Source of the DNA: Salinibacterium sp. UTAS2018
Lineage (GTDB): Bacteria > Actinomycetota > Actinomycetes > Actinomycetales > Microbacteriaceae
DNA: 64,000 bases
Direction of reading: 5' to 3'
NCBI RefSeq assembly: GCF_004118935.1
Contig: NZ_CP035375.1
Location: 806,001-870,000, forward strand
Shown one piece after another: positions 34,717 through 44,069 of this stretch; the first letter of the stretch is position 1, and every line of letters starts with the position of its first letter. Under the pieces are notes generated by a model. The model was not told where the DNA came from. It searched no databases and worked only from the letters and a program-made list of their open reading frames with translations. The translations under genes were made by a program, and so were the position numbers.

Positions 34717-35418
34717 TCAGCGGTGAGACATTCGGTTGGCCAGGCGCGCGCCGACCACTTGAACGATCTGCACAATCGCCACCAACACGATGATTACCGC
34801 GACAATGTGGATGACGCTGTAGCGCTGGTGCCCGTAGCGAATAGCAACATCGCCCAGACCTCCACCACCAATCGCGCCCACAATGGCGGAGTAGTTCACA
34901 ATCGACACCACTGTCGTTGTAAAGCCACGGATGAGGCCCGGTACTGCCTCAGGAATAATTACTTTCGACACTAACTGCCACCGCGTCGCGCCGAGCGAGT
35001 GACCCGCTTCAACGAGCCCCTCGTTCACTTCGCGCAATGAGATCTCGACGATGCGAGCGTAAAACGGGATGGCCGCAACGGTGAGCGGCACGATGGCGGC
35101 GGTGACTCCGAACGCCGAGCCCAGAAGCAGCCGTGTGAACGGGATCAGCGCAATCATCAGGATGATGAACGGGATGGAACGCCCGAGGTTGACGACGGTC
35201 TGCGTAACCGCGTTGATGATGCGGCCGGCGACCAGACTGCCGAAGGGTCGTTCCAGGATTCCGCCGCGGTCAGTAACGACCAACAGCGTGCCTAGAGCGA
35301 GCCCCAGCACGAGCGTGATGAGCATCGTGACGCCTACTTGGTACAGGGTCTCCCCCGTTGCCTTCAGGAGCGTCTCGAAGAGCTGTGGCCAGAACTCCGG
35401 AGCAGTGGAATCAATCAT
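34717..35418 (-). CDS. metI: Methionine ABC transporter permease
   Basis: 233 aa with about five transmembrane helices. MetI-type signatures are visible: GRSIPFIILMIALIPFTRLLLGSAFGVTAAIVPLTVAAIPFYARIVE and the coupling helix region EVNEGLVEAGHSLGATRWQLVSKVIIPEAVPGLIRG. Overlaps the metN stop by 4 nt. It forms the membrane channel of the MetNIQ importer. Confidence 0.92.
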   Translation of the reverse strand: MIDSTAPEFWPQLFETLLKATGETLYQVGVTMLITLVLGLALGTLLVVTDRGGILERPFGSLVAGRIINAVTQTVVNLGRSIPFIILMIALIPFTRLLLGSAFGVTAAIVPLTVAAIPFYARIVEISLREVNEGLVEAGHSLGATRWQLVSKVIIPEAVPGLIRGFTTTVVSIVNYSAIVGAIGGGGLGDVAIRYGHQRYSVIHIVAVIIVLVAIVQIVQVVGARLANRMSHR

Positions 35419-36404
35419 CGTCCGCTCCTTACGATCTCTACGACGAGCCCTTGGGCCCGCAAGTCATTGATCGCTGCCGCGTTGGCGTCAGCGGTCCCCG
35501 GCAATTCAAGTCGTGTGCGACCAGATTGGGCGCCGCCAATCGTCTCGATGGCCGCTCCGACGAGTCCGACATCGATCTGGTGAGTACGCGCCAGTTGCGA
35601 CACCACCGGGCGGCCCGACGACAGCCCAACAAAAGTGACATCGATGACGGTGGAGTTACCCTCGGGCAACTCCCCCAGCGGGAACAACCCACGAGCAAGC
35701 TGCGAGCCCGGCTGCGTAAGCAGATCGGTCAGACGCCCCTGCTCGAGAATGCGGCCACCACTCATGAGCGCTGCGGAATCGCAGATGCTCTTCACAACAT
35801 CCATCTCATGGGTGATCAGCAAGATCGTGAGACCAAGTTCTCTGTTGATGCTGCGGAGCAATTGCAGTATCGAGTCGGTCGTCTCGGGGTCGAGCGCACT
35901 GGTCGCTTCATCGCTCAACAGAACACGCGGGCGTGATGCAAGAGCGCGAGCGATGCCCACGCGCTGCTTCTGCCCGCCCGAGAGCTGAGCAGGGTACTGC
36001 TGAGCTTTGTGCTCGAGCCCGACCAGTTCGAGAATCTCGTTAGTGCGTGCAGTCCGCTCGCGGCGGGCGACACCGACAACTTCGAGGGCAAGTTCAACGT
36101 TTCCGCGAACCGTTCGGCTATCGAGCAGATTGAACTGCTGAAAGACCATGCCGATTTCGCGACGCGCCTGAAGCAGCTCGCGATCATTCAGCGCGGTGAG
36201 CTCCCGGTCGCCGACCGTAACCGTGCCGGCATCCGGTCGTTCAAGCAGGTTGACAGTGCGGATGAGCGTGCTCTTGCCCGCTCCGCTCTGGCCGATGACG
36301 CCAAAGATCTCTCCGCTGGCGACCGACAGACTCACGTTGTCGAGGGCACGAACCGGGTTCGCGGCATCACCAAACGTCTTGGTGACGGAATTGAGCGTAA
36401 TCAT
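35415..36404 (-). CDS. metN: Methionine ABC transporter ATP-binding protein
   Basis: 329 aa. Walker A GQSGAGKST, signature LSGGQKQRVGIARALA, Walker B VLLSDEATSALDPET and LITHEMDVV are present. After about residue 250 a C-terminal ACT-like NIL domain follows (VIDVTFVGLSSGRPVVSQLARTHQIDVGLVGAAIETIGGAQSGRTRLELPG), which in the family binds methionine and inhibits transport. First gene of metNIQ. Its upstream region has a 21-bp dyad but no SAM riboswitch that I can recognise. Confidence 0.93.
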   Translation of the reverse strand: MITLNSVTKTFGDAANPVRALDNVSLSVASGEIFGVIGQSGAGKSTLIRTVNLLERPDAGTVTVGDRELTALNDRELLQARREIGMVFQQFNLLDSRTVRGNVELALEVVGVARRERTARTNEILELVGLEHKAQQYPAQLSGGQKQRVGIARALASRPRVLLSDEATSALDPETTDSILQLLRSINRELGLTILLITHEMDVVKSICDSAALMSGGRILEQGRLTDLLTQPGSQLARGLFPLGELPEGNSTVIDVTFVGLSSGRPVVSQLARTHQIDVGLVGAAIETIGGAQSGRTRLELPGTADANAAAINDLRAQGLVVEIVRSGR

Positions 36405-36422
36405 GAAACCCCAGTGTGAGAA

Positions 36423-36443
36423 GGTAACTCGATGCGAGTAACC
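36423..36443. promoter_or_regulatory. Dyad upstream of metN, possible operator
   Basis: GGTAACTCG, three bases, then CGAGTAACC: two 9-bp arms with one mismatch, about 19 bp before the metN start. It could be a repressor site for sulfur-amino-acid control or an RNA hairpin. The cognate regulator is not in the window. Confidence 0.45.
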
Positions 36444-36524
36444 CCGGGGTCTAACTGCCCGGATACCTCAAGCACACCAGTACAACGGCACCCGACAAAA
36501 TTGAGTTACGTTGTGTGAAGTTTG

Positions 36525-36920
36525 TTACGAGGCGTCGCTATCGGCGTCGTCGCGTACCGGCTGCTCGATCGTGATCGGGATCACGGGGCAGTCGCTCCAC
36601 AGGCGCTCAAGCGAGTAGTAGAGACGGTCTTCTTCGTGGAAGATGTGCGCGACAACGTGACCGAAGTCAAGAAGAATCCAGCGACCTTCAGCTCGCCCTT
36701 CGCGGCGCAGCGGCTTGGCGCCAGCAGCGATCATCTTTTCTTCGATCTCGGACGCGATCGACTGAACGTTACGTTCGTTGCGACCGGTAGCGAGGAAGAA
36801 GATATCGGCGTAAGGCATGGGCCCGGTGACGTCCAGAGCAACCATGTCGGTCGCCTGCTTGGCGTCAGCGGCGTGCGCGACGATGGAAAGTAGCTCGTTG
36901 GCACGAGGAGAAGCAGTCAC
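36525..36920 (-). CDS. rsfS: Ribosome silencing factor RsfS
   Basis: 131 aa. Family motifs: DMVALDVTGPMPYADIFFLATGRNERNVQSIASEIEEKM and EGRWILLDFGHVVAHIFHEEDRLYYSLERLWSD. RsfS binds ribosomal protein uL14 and blocks subunit joining when nutrients are short. GTG start with AAGGA upstream. It follows the Pro/Ala-rich gene and nadD, the usual nadD-rsfS neighbourhood with one inserted gene. Confidence 0.94.
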   Translation of the reverse strand: MTASPRANELLSIVAHAADAKQATDMVALDVTGPMPYADIFFLATGRNERNVQSIASEIEEKMIAAGAKPLRREGRAEGRWILLDFGHVVAHIFHEEDRLYYSLERLWSDCPVIPITIEQPVRDDADSDAS

Positions 36921-36962
36921 AGGATCCTTAATCGGAAATTAGCTGATGGCAAAGAGTTAAAG

Positions 36963-38843
36963 CTACAACATGTTGAAGGCAAACGCTGCCACGAGAAGAC
37001 CCGCGACCACGACCGCCATCGACGCTGCCGAAATAAGCAAGACCGTGAGAGCACGGGTACCCTTCGGCTTTTGCGTCTGCGTAACTGATTGGTTGGAGAA
37101 GGTGCTGACCGCTTTGACCGCACGCACGGGTGCAGAATCCGTTGACACCATGTCGCTGTCGTTGAGATCCAGGAGCGAATCGATGTCGCCCTTGTCGAAG
37201 CGGTCAGATACACCGCTCACCGAGAGTGTGCTCGGCAAATCGATCGATCCGGTGAGCATTGCCTCACCGCTGGAGGTGAGCGGCCCACGGATGTCTGTTG
37301 CGAACGGAATCGCTGGCAACACTAAGGCGTTGGTCGCGCTGCTGCCGCTGCCGATAGTGCGCGCAACGACGGCGTCGCCTGAATCGTCAGTTTCGGTAGC
37401 TTGCTTGGACCAGTGCCCCGCCGAGAGTCCCGATGCTGATGTGCCCGCGGGCGATTGCGCCGGGGCTGCTGTGGGAGCAGAAGCCTGAGCAGAAGCCGCC
37501 GGGGCGACCTGTGTTGTCGATGCAGCCGGCGAAGAAGCAGTGACATCTCCATCGAGACGCTTGCGAGCGAGTTCATCAAACTCGGCGCGCGCGTTACTCA
37601 GCGTTGTTTGGGTGGGACCTGCAGGAGCGGGAGCTGTCGAAGCAACCGATGCCACGGGTGGCTGAGCAGGCGCAGCCGCGGCCTTCGAGACATCGGCCGC
37701 CGGTGCGAGGCCCAACAGGCCTTCGATAGCAGGGCGCTCAGAACGAGTAGGGGCCGAGGTCGCCGATGGAGCAGGCAGGTTGGCGGCGTAAGACGGCGCT
37801 GTCGAACTCGGCGCTGGCAAATCTGCGAGGGGGGAACGCGGTGTGGACGACGCGGGAGGCGAAGTAGTGGAGCCATCAGGGGTCGCCAGTAGCGATTCAA
37901 AGGCGCTCAGCGCATCGCTCGGAGGGGTCGCGGATGCAGCTTCTGGCGCCACCGCGAGCGGGTCGACGAGCGCAGGCGGCTCAACGAAGAGTTGAGCGTC
38001 GGGCGCGAACGAGAGTTCGTCAACCGACTTTGCAGGCTTCGAAGGGGCCGTCACTGATGCTGAAGCTGCCGCCGCTAAATCGGCGAGGCTTGGTCGCGCC
38101 GCTGGTGCTGGCGACTGTGGGGGAACGATAGGAGCGGATGCTGCTGGCAACCCGGCGGACGACGCAGGACCCGATGCGGACGGAGTCGAGGCCGTGCGCG
38201 CCACGGGAACGACCGGAGGAGCGTGGACAGGTGCCGCCTGAGTCGGAGCTGCTGGCGCCGCGGCAGGCTGAGCTGGCGCGATCTGGCTTGGCGCGGCCTG
38301 GCGTGGGGCCGATTGGCTCGGCACCACCGGCGCGGTCGGTGCCTGCGCGGTCGGTGCTTGCGCGGTCGGTGCTTGCGCGGTCGGTGCTTGCGCGGTCGGT
38401 GCTTGCGCAGTCGAGGGGGAAGGAGGCGCAGCCTGAGTGGGCGCAGCCGAGGCGCCCGGCGCCGGTTGGTTCGCCGCTTCTTCGCGAGCCCGTAGTTCAC
38501 GGAGTTCGCGACGCGTCAACGTCTTTTCATGGGGCACCGCTCCAGCGGCGCTCGGCGCGGGGGCTGCAGGTGCGGCTGCCGCTGCCGAAGCAGGGGGAAC
38601 CTGCTGCGAAACGGGTTCGGCTGGGGCCGCGAAAGATGGGGCTGGCGGAGTCGCTTGCTCTGCTGCGGGCGCGGTGAAAGCGGAAGGCTGCGGATTATGG
38701 GCGGCCGAAGGCTGGTCGTTGTGCTCCTGCCCGGGGAAGGTGGTGAATCCTTCAGCCGCGGGCTGCTCGTCTGTCGTGTGCTCGCGCTCACTCTGACGCG
38801 CCGCACGGCGCGACTGCGGCAGCGGATCGTGAAAAGTGGTCAT
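36963..38843 (-). CDS. Proline/alanine-rich tail-anchored membrane protein
   Basis: 626 aa from ATG 38843, which shares one base with the nadD stop (TAATG); the frame stays open further but this overlap decides the start. It opens with basic [20 protein letters not shown], then about 450 residues of low-complexity Pro/Ala/Ser/Gln sequence including five tandem APTAQ repeats. The last 25 residues form the only transmembrane helix (LTVLLISAASMAVVVAGLLVAAFAFNML). A mid-C-terminal part (VVARTIGSGSSATNALVLPAIPFATDIRGPLTSSGEAMLTGSIDLP) looks folded. Cytoplasmic with a C-terminal anchor by prediction. Function unknown. Confidence 0.75.
   Translation of the reverse strand: MTTFHDPLPQSRRAARQSEREHTTDEQPAAEGFTTFPGQEHNDQPSAAHNPQPSAFTAPAAEQATPPAPSFAAPAEPVSQQVPPASAAAAAPAAPAPSAAGAVPHEKTLTRRELRELRAREEAANQPAPGASAAPTQAAPPSPSTAQAPTAQAPTAQAPTAQAPTAQAPTAPVVPSQSAPRQAAPSQIAPAQPAAAPAAPTQAAPVHAPPVVPVARTASTPSASGPASSAGLPAASAPIVPPQSPAPAARPSLADLAAAASASVTAPSKPAKSVDELSFAPDAQLFVEPPALVDPLAVAPEAASATPPSDALSAFESLLATPDGSTTSPPASSTPRSPLADLPAPSSTAPSYAANLPAPSATSAPTRSERPAIEGLLGLAPAADVSKAAAAPAQPPVASVASTAPAPAGPTQTTLSNARAEFDELARKRLDGDVTASSPAASTTQVAPAASAQASAPTAAPAQSPAGTSASGLSAGHWSKQATETDDSGDAVVARTIGSGSSATNALVLPAIPFATDIRGPLTSSGEAMLTGSIDLPSTLSVSGVSDRFDKGDIDSLLDLNDSDMVSTDSAPVRAVKAVSTFSNQSVTQTQKPKGTRALTVLLISAASMAVVVAGLLVAAFAFNML
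38330..38415. repeat. Tandem 15-bp repeat inside the Pro/Ala-rich gene
   Basis: About five near-identical copies of GGTGCTTGCGCGGTC (coding for APTAQ on the minus strand). In-frame, so copy number can change protein length without a frameshift. Confidence 0.9.
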
Positions 38844-39445
38844 TAAGAACTCCGATACAAATGGTGCTTGGCGATGTACTGCACGACACCATCCGGAACC
38901 AGATACCAGACGGGATAACCCCGACTGACCCTGTTTCGGCAATCGGTGGATGAGATCGCAAGCGCCGGCACTTCAAGCGAGCTTACGCCTTGCTCTGGCA
39001 ATCCGCTAATAGTTAAGGCGTGTCCTGGCCGTGAAACTGCTATGAAATGGGCGAGAGTCCAGACCTCTGCGACGTCCTTCCATTCCATGATCTGCGCAAC
39101 GGCATCCGCGCCGGTGATGAAGAACAGGTCGGCATTTGGATAAGCCCGACGCATATCACGCAGGGTGTCAATCGTGTAGGTCGCACCCTCGCGTTCGAGG
39201 TCGACACGACTCACGTTGAAGCCGGGGTTCGCGGCGGTTGCGATTACCGTCATGAGGTAGCGGTGCTCCCCCGGCGTGACGGTGTCTTTCATCCATGGCT
39301 TGCCCGTAGGGACAAAGACAACCTCATCGAGGTTGAACTGGATCTGAGCTTCGCTGGCCGCAACAAGGTGGCCGTTATGGATGGGGTCGAACGTGCCACC
39401 CATTATGCCGATGCGTGCGCGCCGCGGCGCCGTGTCGGCGGTCAT
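38843..39445 (-). CDS. nadD: Nicotinate-nucleotide adenylyltransferase
   Basis: 200 aa. Nucleotidyltransferase motifs [20 protein letters not shown] (residues 13-32, with HxGH) and [10 protein letters not shown] near residue 165 are intact. Transfers AMP from ATP to nicotinate mononucleotide in NAD synthesis. Its stop overlaps the next start by one base. AAGG lies about 6 nt before the ATG. Confidence 0.95.
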   Translation of the reverse strand: MTADTAPRRARIGIMGGTFDPIHNGHLVAASEAQIQFNLDEVVFVPTGKPWMKDTVTPGEHRYLMTVIATAANPGFNVSRVDLEREGATYTIDTLRDMRRAYPNADLFFITGADAVAQIMEWKDVAEVWTLAHFIAVSRPGHALTISGLPEQGVSSLEVPALAISSTDCRNRVSRGYPVWYLVPDGVVQYIAKHHLYRSS

Positions 39446-39453
39446 GACAAGCC

Positions 39454-39648
39454 TTAGTGGCCTGTGCCGTGGGCGTCGCCAGCTTTCGAGGGCACACGCT
39501 CTTGACGGTTAGCGACGTCGCGGAAGCTCCACGTCACGAAAGCCAGCGTCGTGAAGACAACAGCCGCGATAAGCGGGAAAACGGGCGCAGGCAGCACGAG
39601 AGGTGCAAGCTCTTCGCTCGACGCAAGAACGTTCAGAAAAATCGACAT
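39454..39648 (-). CDS. Small single-pass membrane protein
   Basis: 64 aa: [57 protein letters not shown]. One transmembrane helix (about residues 20-42) and a basic cytoplasmic tail. It lies in the proA-nadD gap with close spacing on both sides (8 and 30 nt), so is probably part of the operon. Similar short proteins occur at this place in related actinobacteria as far as I recall. No function known. Confidence 0.7.
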   Translation of the reverse strand: MSIFLNVLASSEELAPLVLPAPVFPLIAAVVFTTLAFVTWSFRDVANRQERVPSKAGDAHGTGH

Positions 39649-39678
39649 TAGATCTCCATTCGCAAAACCGATAACAGT

Positions 39679-40947
39679 CTACCCGCGCACCTGACCGCTG
39701 CCGCGCACAACCCACTTGGTACTCGTAAGTTCCGGCAGGCCCATGGGGCCGCGAGCATGGAGCTTCTGAGTGGAGATGCCAACTTCGGCGCCGAATCCAA
39801 ACTCTGCTCCATCGGTAAAGCGCGTGGATGCATTGACCATGACCACCGCCGAATCGACTTCAGAGAGGAACCGGTCCGCATTCGCGAGGTCGTTGGTGAT
39901 GATCGACTCGGTGTGTTTGGTGGAGTAGGTATCGATGTGTTCGATGGCGGCATCGAGGTCAGCAACCACCCGTACCGCAACATCCAGGCTCAAATTCTCG
40001 GTGGACCACGACTCGTCGGTGGCTACTTCAGCGGCGGGGAAAAGCTCTCGCGTGCGCTCATCGGCATGGATCGTGACACCGGAGGCGGCGAGGCGAGACA
40101 GCACAGCAGGGAGGAGACGCTCGGCAGCGCTCTCGTGAACGAGCAGAGTTTCTAGGGCGTTGCACACACTCGGCCGTTGCACCTTGGCGTTGTGAACGAT
40201 TTCGACTGCGGTCGTTTCGTCAGCAGATGCGTCCAAGAAAATGTGAACGATACCCGCGCCGGTTTCGATCACCGGAACCGTCGACTCGTTCACGACCGCC
40301 TGGATGAGCTGCGCGCTGCCCCGGGGAATGAGCACATCAACGAAACCGCGCGCCTGCATGAGCGCCTTCGCTCCATCGCGGCCGAACTCATCGACAGTCT
40401 GCACGGAAGCGGGGTCGATGCCCACACTGCCCAGTGCCGTCTGGATGACATCAACGAGAACCCGATTGGAGTCTTCCGCTGCTGAGCCACCGCGCAGCAT
40501 CACCGCGTTACCGCTCTTGAGCGCCAATGCCGCGATATCGATCGTGACGTTCGGACGTGCTTCGTAGATAGCCCCGATCACGCCGAAAGGAACACGGGTT
40601 TGCGCTACCGACAACCCATTGGGCAGCACCGAGCCGCGCACGACTGTGCCCACGGGATCAGCGAGCTCAACGATCTCGAGCACAGCGGCAGAGAGTTGGT
40701 CGATTCGTTCGCCAGTGAGACGTAAACGGTCTTGGAGTCCGACCGTCATGCCGTTCTCACGGCCACGCTGCAGATCGAGCGCATTTGCCTCAACGATGCG
40801 ATCGGCGTTGGCCACCACACCGGCAGCGATTGCTTCAAGCGCCGCATTCTTCTGCACGGTAGTGGCGGTAGCTAAGCTGCGCGAGGCGGCGCGAGCAGCA
40901 CGAAGTTTGTCGTCAATAGAGAGCGCAGTAACTGCCTGATCAACCAT
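39679..40947 (-). CDS. proA: Gamma-glutamyl phosphate reductase
   Basis: 422 aa from ATG 40947. ALDH-like fold with VPFGVIGAIYEARPNVTIDIAALALKSGNAVMLRGGSAA and the catalytic Cys region KVQRPSVCNALETLLVH. Reduces gamma-glutamyl phosphate to the semialdehyde in proline synthesis. proB lies upstream of it, with a 39-bp gap, and is transcribed in the same direction. A TACACT hexamer 6 nt before the ATG suggests an additional leaderless promoter for proA. Confidence 0.95.
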   Translation of the reverse strand: MVDQAVTALSIDDKLRAARAASRSLATATTVQKNAALEAIAAGVVANADRIVEANALDLQRGRENGMTVGLQDRLRLTGERIDQLSAAVLEIVELADPVGTVVRGSVLPNGLSVAQTRVPFGVIGAIYEARPNVTIDIAALALKSGNAVMLRGGSAAEDSNRVLVDVIQTALGSVGIDPASVQTVDEFGRDGAKALMQARGFVDVLIPRGSAQLIQAVVNESTVPVIETGAGIVHIFLDASADETTAVEIVHNAKVQRPSVCNALETLLVHESAAERLLPAVLSRLAASGVTIHADERTRELFPAAEVATDESWSTENLSLDVAVRVVADLDAAIEHIDTYSTKHTESIITNDLANADRFLSEVDSAVVMVNASTRFTDGAEFGFGAEVGISTQKLHARGPMGLPELTSTKWVVRGSGQVRG

Positions 40948-40953
40948 AGTCAG

Positions 40954-40959
40954 AGTGTA
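40954..40959 (-). promoter_or_regulatory. -10 element of a likely leaderless promoter for proA
   Basis: On the minus strand TACACT precedes ATG 40947 by exactly 6 nt; a weak -35 (CTTCGG) lies 17 nt further upstream. Confidence 0.5.
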
Positions 40960-40986
40960 GCGGCGCAAAGGCGAAGCCGAAGCACC

Positions 40987-41784
40987 TTAGAGGGCGAGAG
41001 TATCCGCCTCGAACCAGGTGCCGATTTCTTCGCCAGCGAGAGCCGCAGCGACACTTCCCGTTTCGGCCAGCAACACAGGAATACCAGCGGCGGCGGCGTG
41101 CTTGGCTGCGGCCACTTTGGTGCCCGCTCCCCCGGTGCCTACTCCAGCAGCCCCGACGTCGCCGAAGGTAACGTCGCTGAGGTCATTGCTGAATGCAACG
41201 AAACTGATTCGTTCCGCTTCTGGGTCGGATGGAGGTTTCGTGTAAAGCGCGTCAATGTCGGAAAGCAACACGAGAACATCCGCTCGCACTAAAACAGACA
41301 CCAACGCCGCGAGGCGGTCGTTGTCTCCGAATCGGATTTCGTGGGTTGCCACCGTGTCGTTCTCGTTCACGATCGGCAAGATTTTGAGCCCTAACAGCCG
41401 TTCGAGCGCACGCTGAGCGTTGCTGTGGTGGGTGGGGTTTTCCATGTCGCCCGCCGTGAGCAGAATCTGCGCGGCAACGACCCCGTAGCGATCGAAGCTC
41501 TCTTGATAGCGGTAGATGAGCACGTTTTGGCCCACTGCTGCTGCTGCCTGCTGGGTCGCAAGATCCGTCGGACGGCCATCGAGCTTGAGAAACGGAATAC
41601 CGGTTGCGATAGCGCCGGATGAAACGAGAATGACTTCAGACCCGGCTGCGTGAGCTGACACGAGAGCATCAACTAGAGCACCGATCTGCCCCACGTTGGC
41701 ACCGCTCACCGACGACGAGCCGACTTTGACGACGATGCGGCGCGCACGAGGGATCTCGGCGCGCACCGTGGGCTTGTTAGTCAC
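40987..41784 (-). CDS. proB: Glutamate 5-kinase (kinase domain only, no PUA domain)
   Basis: 265 aa from GTG 41784. Amino-acid-kinase motifs: [13 protein letters not shown] at the start, [29 protein letters not shown], and the late [26 protein letters not shown]. First step of proline synthesis. The sequence ends [14 protein letters not shown] straight after the kinase domain, so the C-terminal PUA domain of about 100 residues found in many ProB proteins is absent. The start overlaps the obg stop by 8 nt. The longer open frame upstream runs inside obg and is not used. Confidence 0.93.
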   Translation of the reverse strand: MTNKPTVRAEIPRARRIVVKVGSSSVSGANVGQIGALVDALVSAHAAGSEVILVSSGAIATGIPFLKLDGRPTDLATQQAAAAVGQNVLIYRYQESFDRYGVVAAQILLTAGDMENPTHHSNAQRALERLLGLKILPIVNENDTVATHEIRFGDNDRLAALVSVLVRADVLVLLSDIDALYTKPPSDPEAERISFVAFSNDLSDVTFGDVGAAGVGTGGAGTKVAAAKHAAAAGIPVLLAETGSVAAALAGEEIGTWFEADTLAL

Positions 41785-43321
41785 GATCCTCTGTCTCATC
41801 GTCGTGCTGAATAGCGAATCCTTCATCATCGCGCCAGATGCCTGCTTCGCGCTCTGCTTCGAGCTCGGCACGCGCTTCAGCTTTAGCGTCCATGCGATCG
41901 AGGTAGTTGCGGCGGCGGCTGCGGTTGGTTTCACGGGGGTTGTCGTCAAGTCGCGGGTCAGTACCACGCGGCGCAACAATCAACTCGGCAGCGGATGACA
42001 GCGTGGGCTCCCAGTCGAAGACAACACCGCCGCCGGCACCGATGATGACGGTAGAGCCGGGAACAGCACCCGACTTGAAGAGCTGGTCTTCGACACCAAG
42101 GCGCGCAAGACGGTCAGCTAGGTAGCCAACGGCTTCTTCGTTGACGAAGTCAGTTTGGGCTACCCAACGCTCGGGCTTCTCGCCCACAACGCGGTACACG
42201 TTGCCGTACGTTCCGCCCTCGACCTTGACCACAAAATCCTTGGCGTTGACAGCACGCGGGCGAAGAACAATGCGTTCCTTGACCGGCTCAGAGTTGCGAG
42301 CTTCGCGCTCAGCGACAACGAGGGCGGCAAGGGCGAAGGAAAGTTCACGAAGACCGTGGCGCGAGACCGCGGAGACTTCGAAGACGCGGTAACCGCGCTC
42401 TTCGAGCTCGGCCTTTACGAGGTTGGCGAGGTCGTTTCCGTCGGGAACGTCGACCTTGTTGAGAGCAATGATTTGCTCGCGCTCGAGAAGCGGCTTCTGG
42501 CCCTCAGGCACAGGATACGCCGCGAGCTCGGCGAGAATAATGTCGAGGTCGCTAATCGGATCGCGACCAGGCTCGAGGGTCGCACAGTCGAGAACGTGCA
42601 GCAGAGCGGTGCAGCGCTCGACGTGACGCAAGAATTCGAGGCCGAGCCCCTTGCCTTCGCTCGCGCCCTCAATGAGGCCAGGAACGTCAGCAATCGTGTA
42701 GCGGATCTCGCCGGACTCAACCACACCGAGATTGGGGTGCAGGGTCGTGAACGGGTAGTCAGCAATTTTCGGCTTGGCCGCGCTCATCGCAGCAATGAGG
42801 CTGGACTTGCCCGCAGACGGGTAACCGACCAACGCGACATCAGCAACTGTCTTGAGTTCGAGGTGAATATCGCCTTCGAAACCCGGGGTACCGAGCAGCG
42901 CAAAACCGGGGGCCTTGCGTTTCGTGGATGACAGAGCAGCGTTACCGAGGCCACCTTGACCGCCGGGAGCGACAACGAGCCGCATTCCCGGAGAATCCAT
43001 ATCGATGAGCACTTCGCCGTCGCCGTCACGCACAACGGTGCCAACAGGAACAGGAAGAATCATCTCAGCGCCAGCAGTACCCGCTTTATGGTCGCCCTGA
43101 CCGGGCTGCCCGTGCGGAGACTTGCGGTGTGGCGAGCGGTGGTAATTAAGAAGTGTCGTTACCTGCGGGTCACTGACGAGAACGATGTCACCACCGTCAC
43201 CGCCCTTGCCGCCGTCGGGACCGGCGAGAGGCTTGAACTTCTCGCGTTTAACGGACACACAACCGCTACCACCGTGGCCTGCCACGAGGTGAAGAGTTAC
43301 CTGATCGACGAACGATGCCAC
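41777..43321 (-). CDS. obg: GTPase Obg (CgtA)
   Basis: 514 aa. N-terminal glycine-rich Obg fold ([46 protein letters not shown]), G1 [14 protein letters not shown] near residue 168, G3 [10 protein letters not shown]4 NKVD, and a C-terminal OCT domain ([26 protein letters not shown]) before an acidic-basic tail of 60 residues. Ribosome-assembly and stress GTPase. Follows rplU-rpmA as is usual; 156 bp separate it from rpmA. Confidence 0.96.
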   Translation of the reverse strand: MASFVDQVTLHLVAGHGGSGCVSVKREKFKPLAGPDGGKGGDGGDIVLVSDPQVTTLLNYHRSPHRKSPHGQPGQGDHKAGTAGAEMILPVPVGTVVRDGDGEVLIDMDSPGMRLVVAPGGQGGLGNAALSSTKRKAPGFALLGTPGFEGDIHLELKTVADVALVGYPSAGKSSLIAAMSAAKPKIADYPFTTLHPNLGVVESGEIRYTIADVPGLIEGASEGKGLGLEFLRHVERCTALLHVLDCATLEPGRDPISDLDIILAELAAYPVPEGQKPLLEREQIIALNKVDVPDGNDLANLVKAELEERGYRVFEVSAVSRHGLRELSFALAALVVAEREARNSEPVKERIVLRPRAVNAKDFVVKVEGGTYGNVYRVVGEKPERWVAQTDFVNEEAVGYLADRLARLGVEDQLFKSGAVPGSTVIIGAGGGVVFDWEPTLSSAAELIVAPRGTDPRLDDNPRETNRSRRRNYLDRMDAKAEARAELEAEREAGIWRDDEGFAIQHDDETEDRD

Positions 43322-43400
43322 GATGGTTCCTCCTGTTCTCGTGAGCTACTGAAAATATGCTGCTGTCATTTTAGACGGCCGAATCCTGCCGTCTTAAATG

Positions 43401-43429
43401 GCGAGAGCGAGCCGAAGCTCGCTCTTCGC
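43401..43429. other. Hairpin in the rpmA-obg gap
   Basis: GCGAGAGCGAGC and GCTCGCTCTTCGC pair around a CGAA loop (CTTCGG-type tetraloop on the minus strand). No U-tract follows on the minus strand, so it may be a processing site or weak attenuator rather than a terminator. Confidence 0.5.
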
Positions 43430-43477
43430 TTTTACGCCACCTGCATGCAGACGACGCGGAGTTTATGCCGCGGAAAG

Positions 43478-43729
43478 TTACGCGGAAACGATGTTGACGA
43501 CCTTGCGGCCGCCCTTTGCACCGAACTGAACCGCGCCCGCTGCGAGAGCGAACAGGGTGTCGTCGCCGCCACGGCCGACGTTGACGCCGGGGTGGAAGTG
43601 GGTGCCACGCTGGCGAACGATGATTTCGCCGGCGAGAACCTCTTGGCCGCCGAAGCGCTTTACGCCGAGGCGCTGCGCGTTGGAGTCACGACCGTTACGG
43701 GTGGAGCTTGCGCCCTTTTTATGTGCCAT
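43478..43729 (-). CDS. rpmA: 50S ribosomal protein bL27
   Basis: 83 aa: [69 protein letters not shown], the full conserved bL27 sequence. The N-terminus begins directly with AHKKG, so the Firmicutes-type cleavable extension is absent. Located 31 nt after rplU. Confidence 0.97.
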   Translation of the reverse strand: MAHKKGASSTRNGRDSNAQRLGVKRFGGQEVLAGEIIVRQRGTHFHPGVNVGRGGDDTLFALAAGAVQFGAKGGRKVVNIVSA

Positions 43730-43760
43730 CTGTCTAGAAGTCCTTTACGTCCGTCAGCAG

Positions 43761-44069
43761 TTACTTGATGCTGGTGATCTTGATGCGGGTGAGTTCTTGA
43801 CGGTGACCCTGGCGAACTTTGTAGCCGGTCTTGTTCTTGAACTTCTGGATAACGATCTTGGGACCGCGCTCGTCGTTCAATACCTCGGCAACGACCTTGA
43901 TCTTCTCGAGCGCCGAAGCGTCGTGAGTGATCTTGTCGCCGTCAACGAACAGAACTGGAGCGAGCTCAACATTGCCGTTCTTGTCGGCTGCGATGCGGTC
44001 GAGAACGACAATCGTGCCGACCTCTACCTTCTCCTGCCGCCCACCGGCGCGCACAACTGCGTAAACCAC
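43761..44069 (-). CDS. rplU: 50S ribosomal protein bL21
   Basis: 102 aa: [47 protein letters not shown], ending [19 protein letters not shown], the typical bL21 sequence with the conserved C-terminal GHRQ motif. First gene of the rplU-rpmA-obg-proB cluster. Confidence 0.97.
   Translation of the reverse strand: MVYAVVRAGGRQEKVEVGTIVVLDRIAADKNGNVELAPVLFVDGDKITHDASALEKIKVVAEVLNDERGPKIVIQKFKNKTGYKVRQGHRQELTRIKITSIK

Noticed and set aside
36405..36500. SAM riboswitch upstream of metN
   Set aside because: No SAM-I or SAM-IV core sequence could be recognised; only a dyad is visible.
38330..38415. Short regular repeats that could suggest a CRISPR array
   Set aside because: Units are contiguous 15-mers without spacers and are in frame with a coding sequence (APTAQ).
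41785..41979. N-terminal extension of ProB
   Set aside because: It lies entirely within obg in another frame; ProB similarity begins just after GTG 41784.
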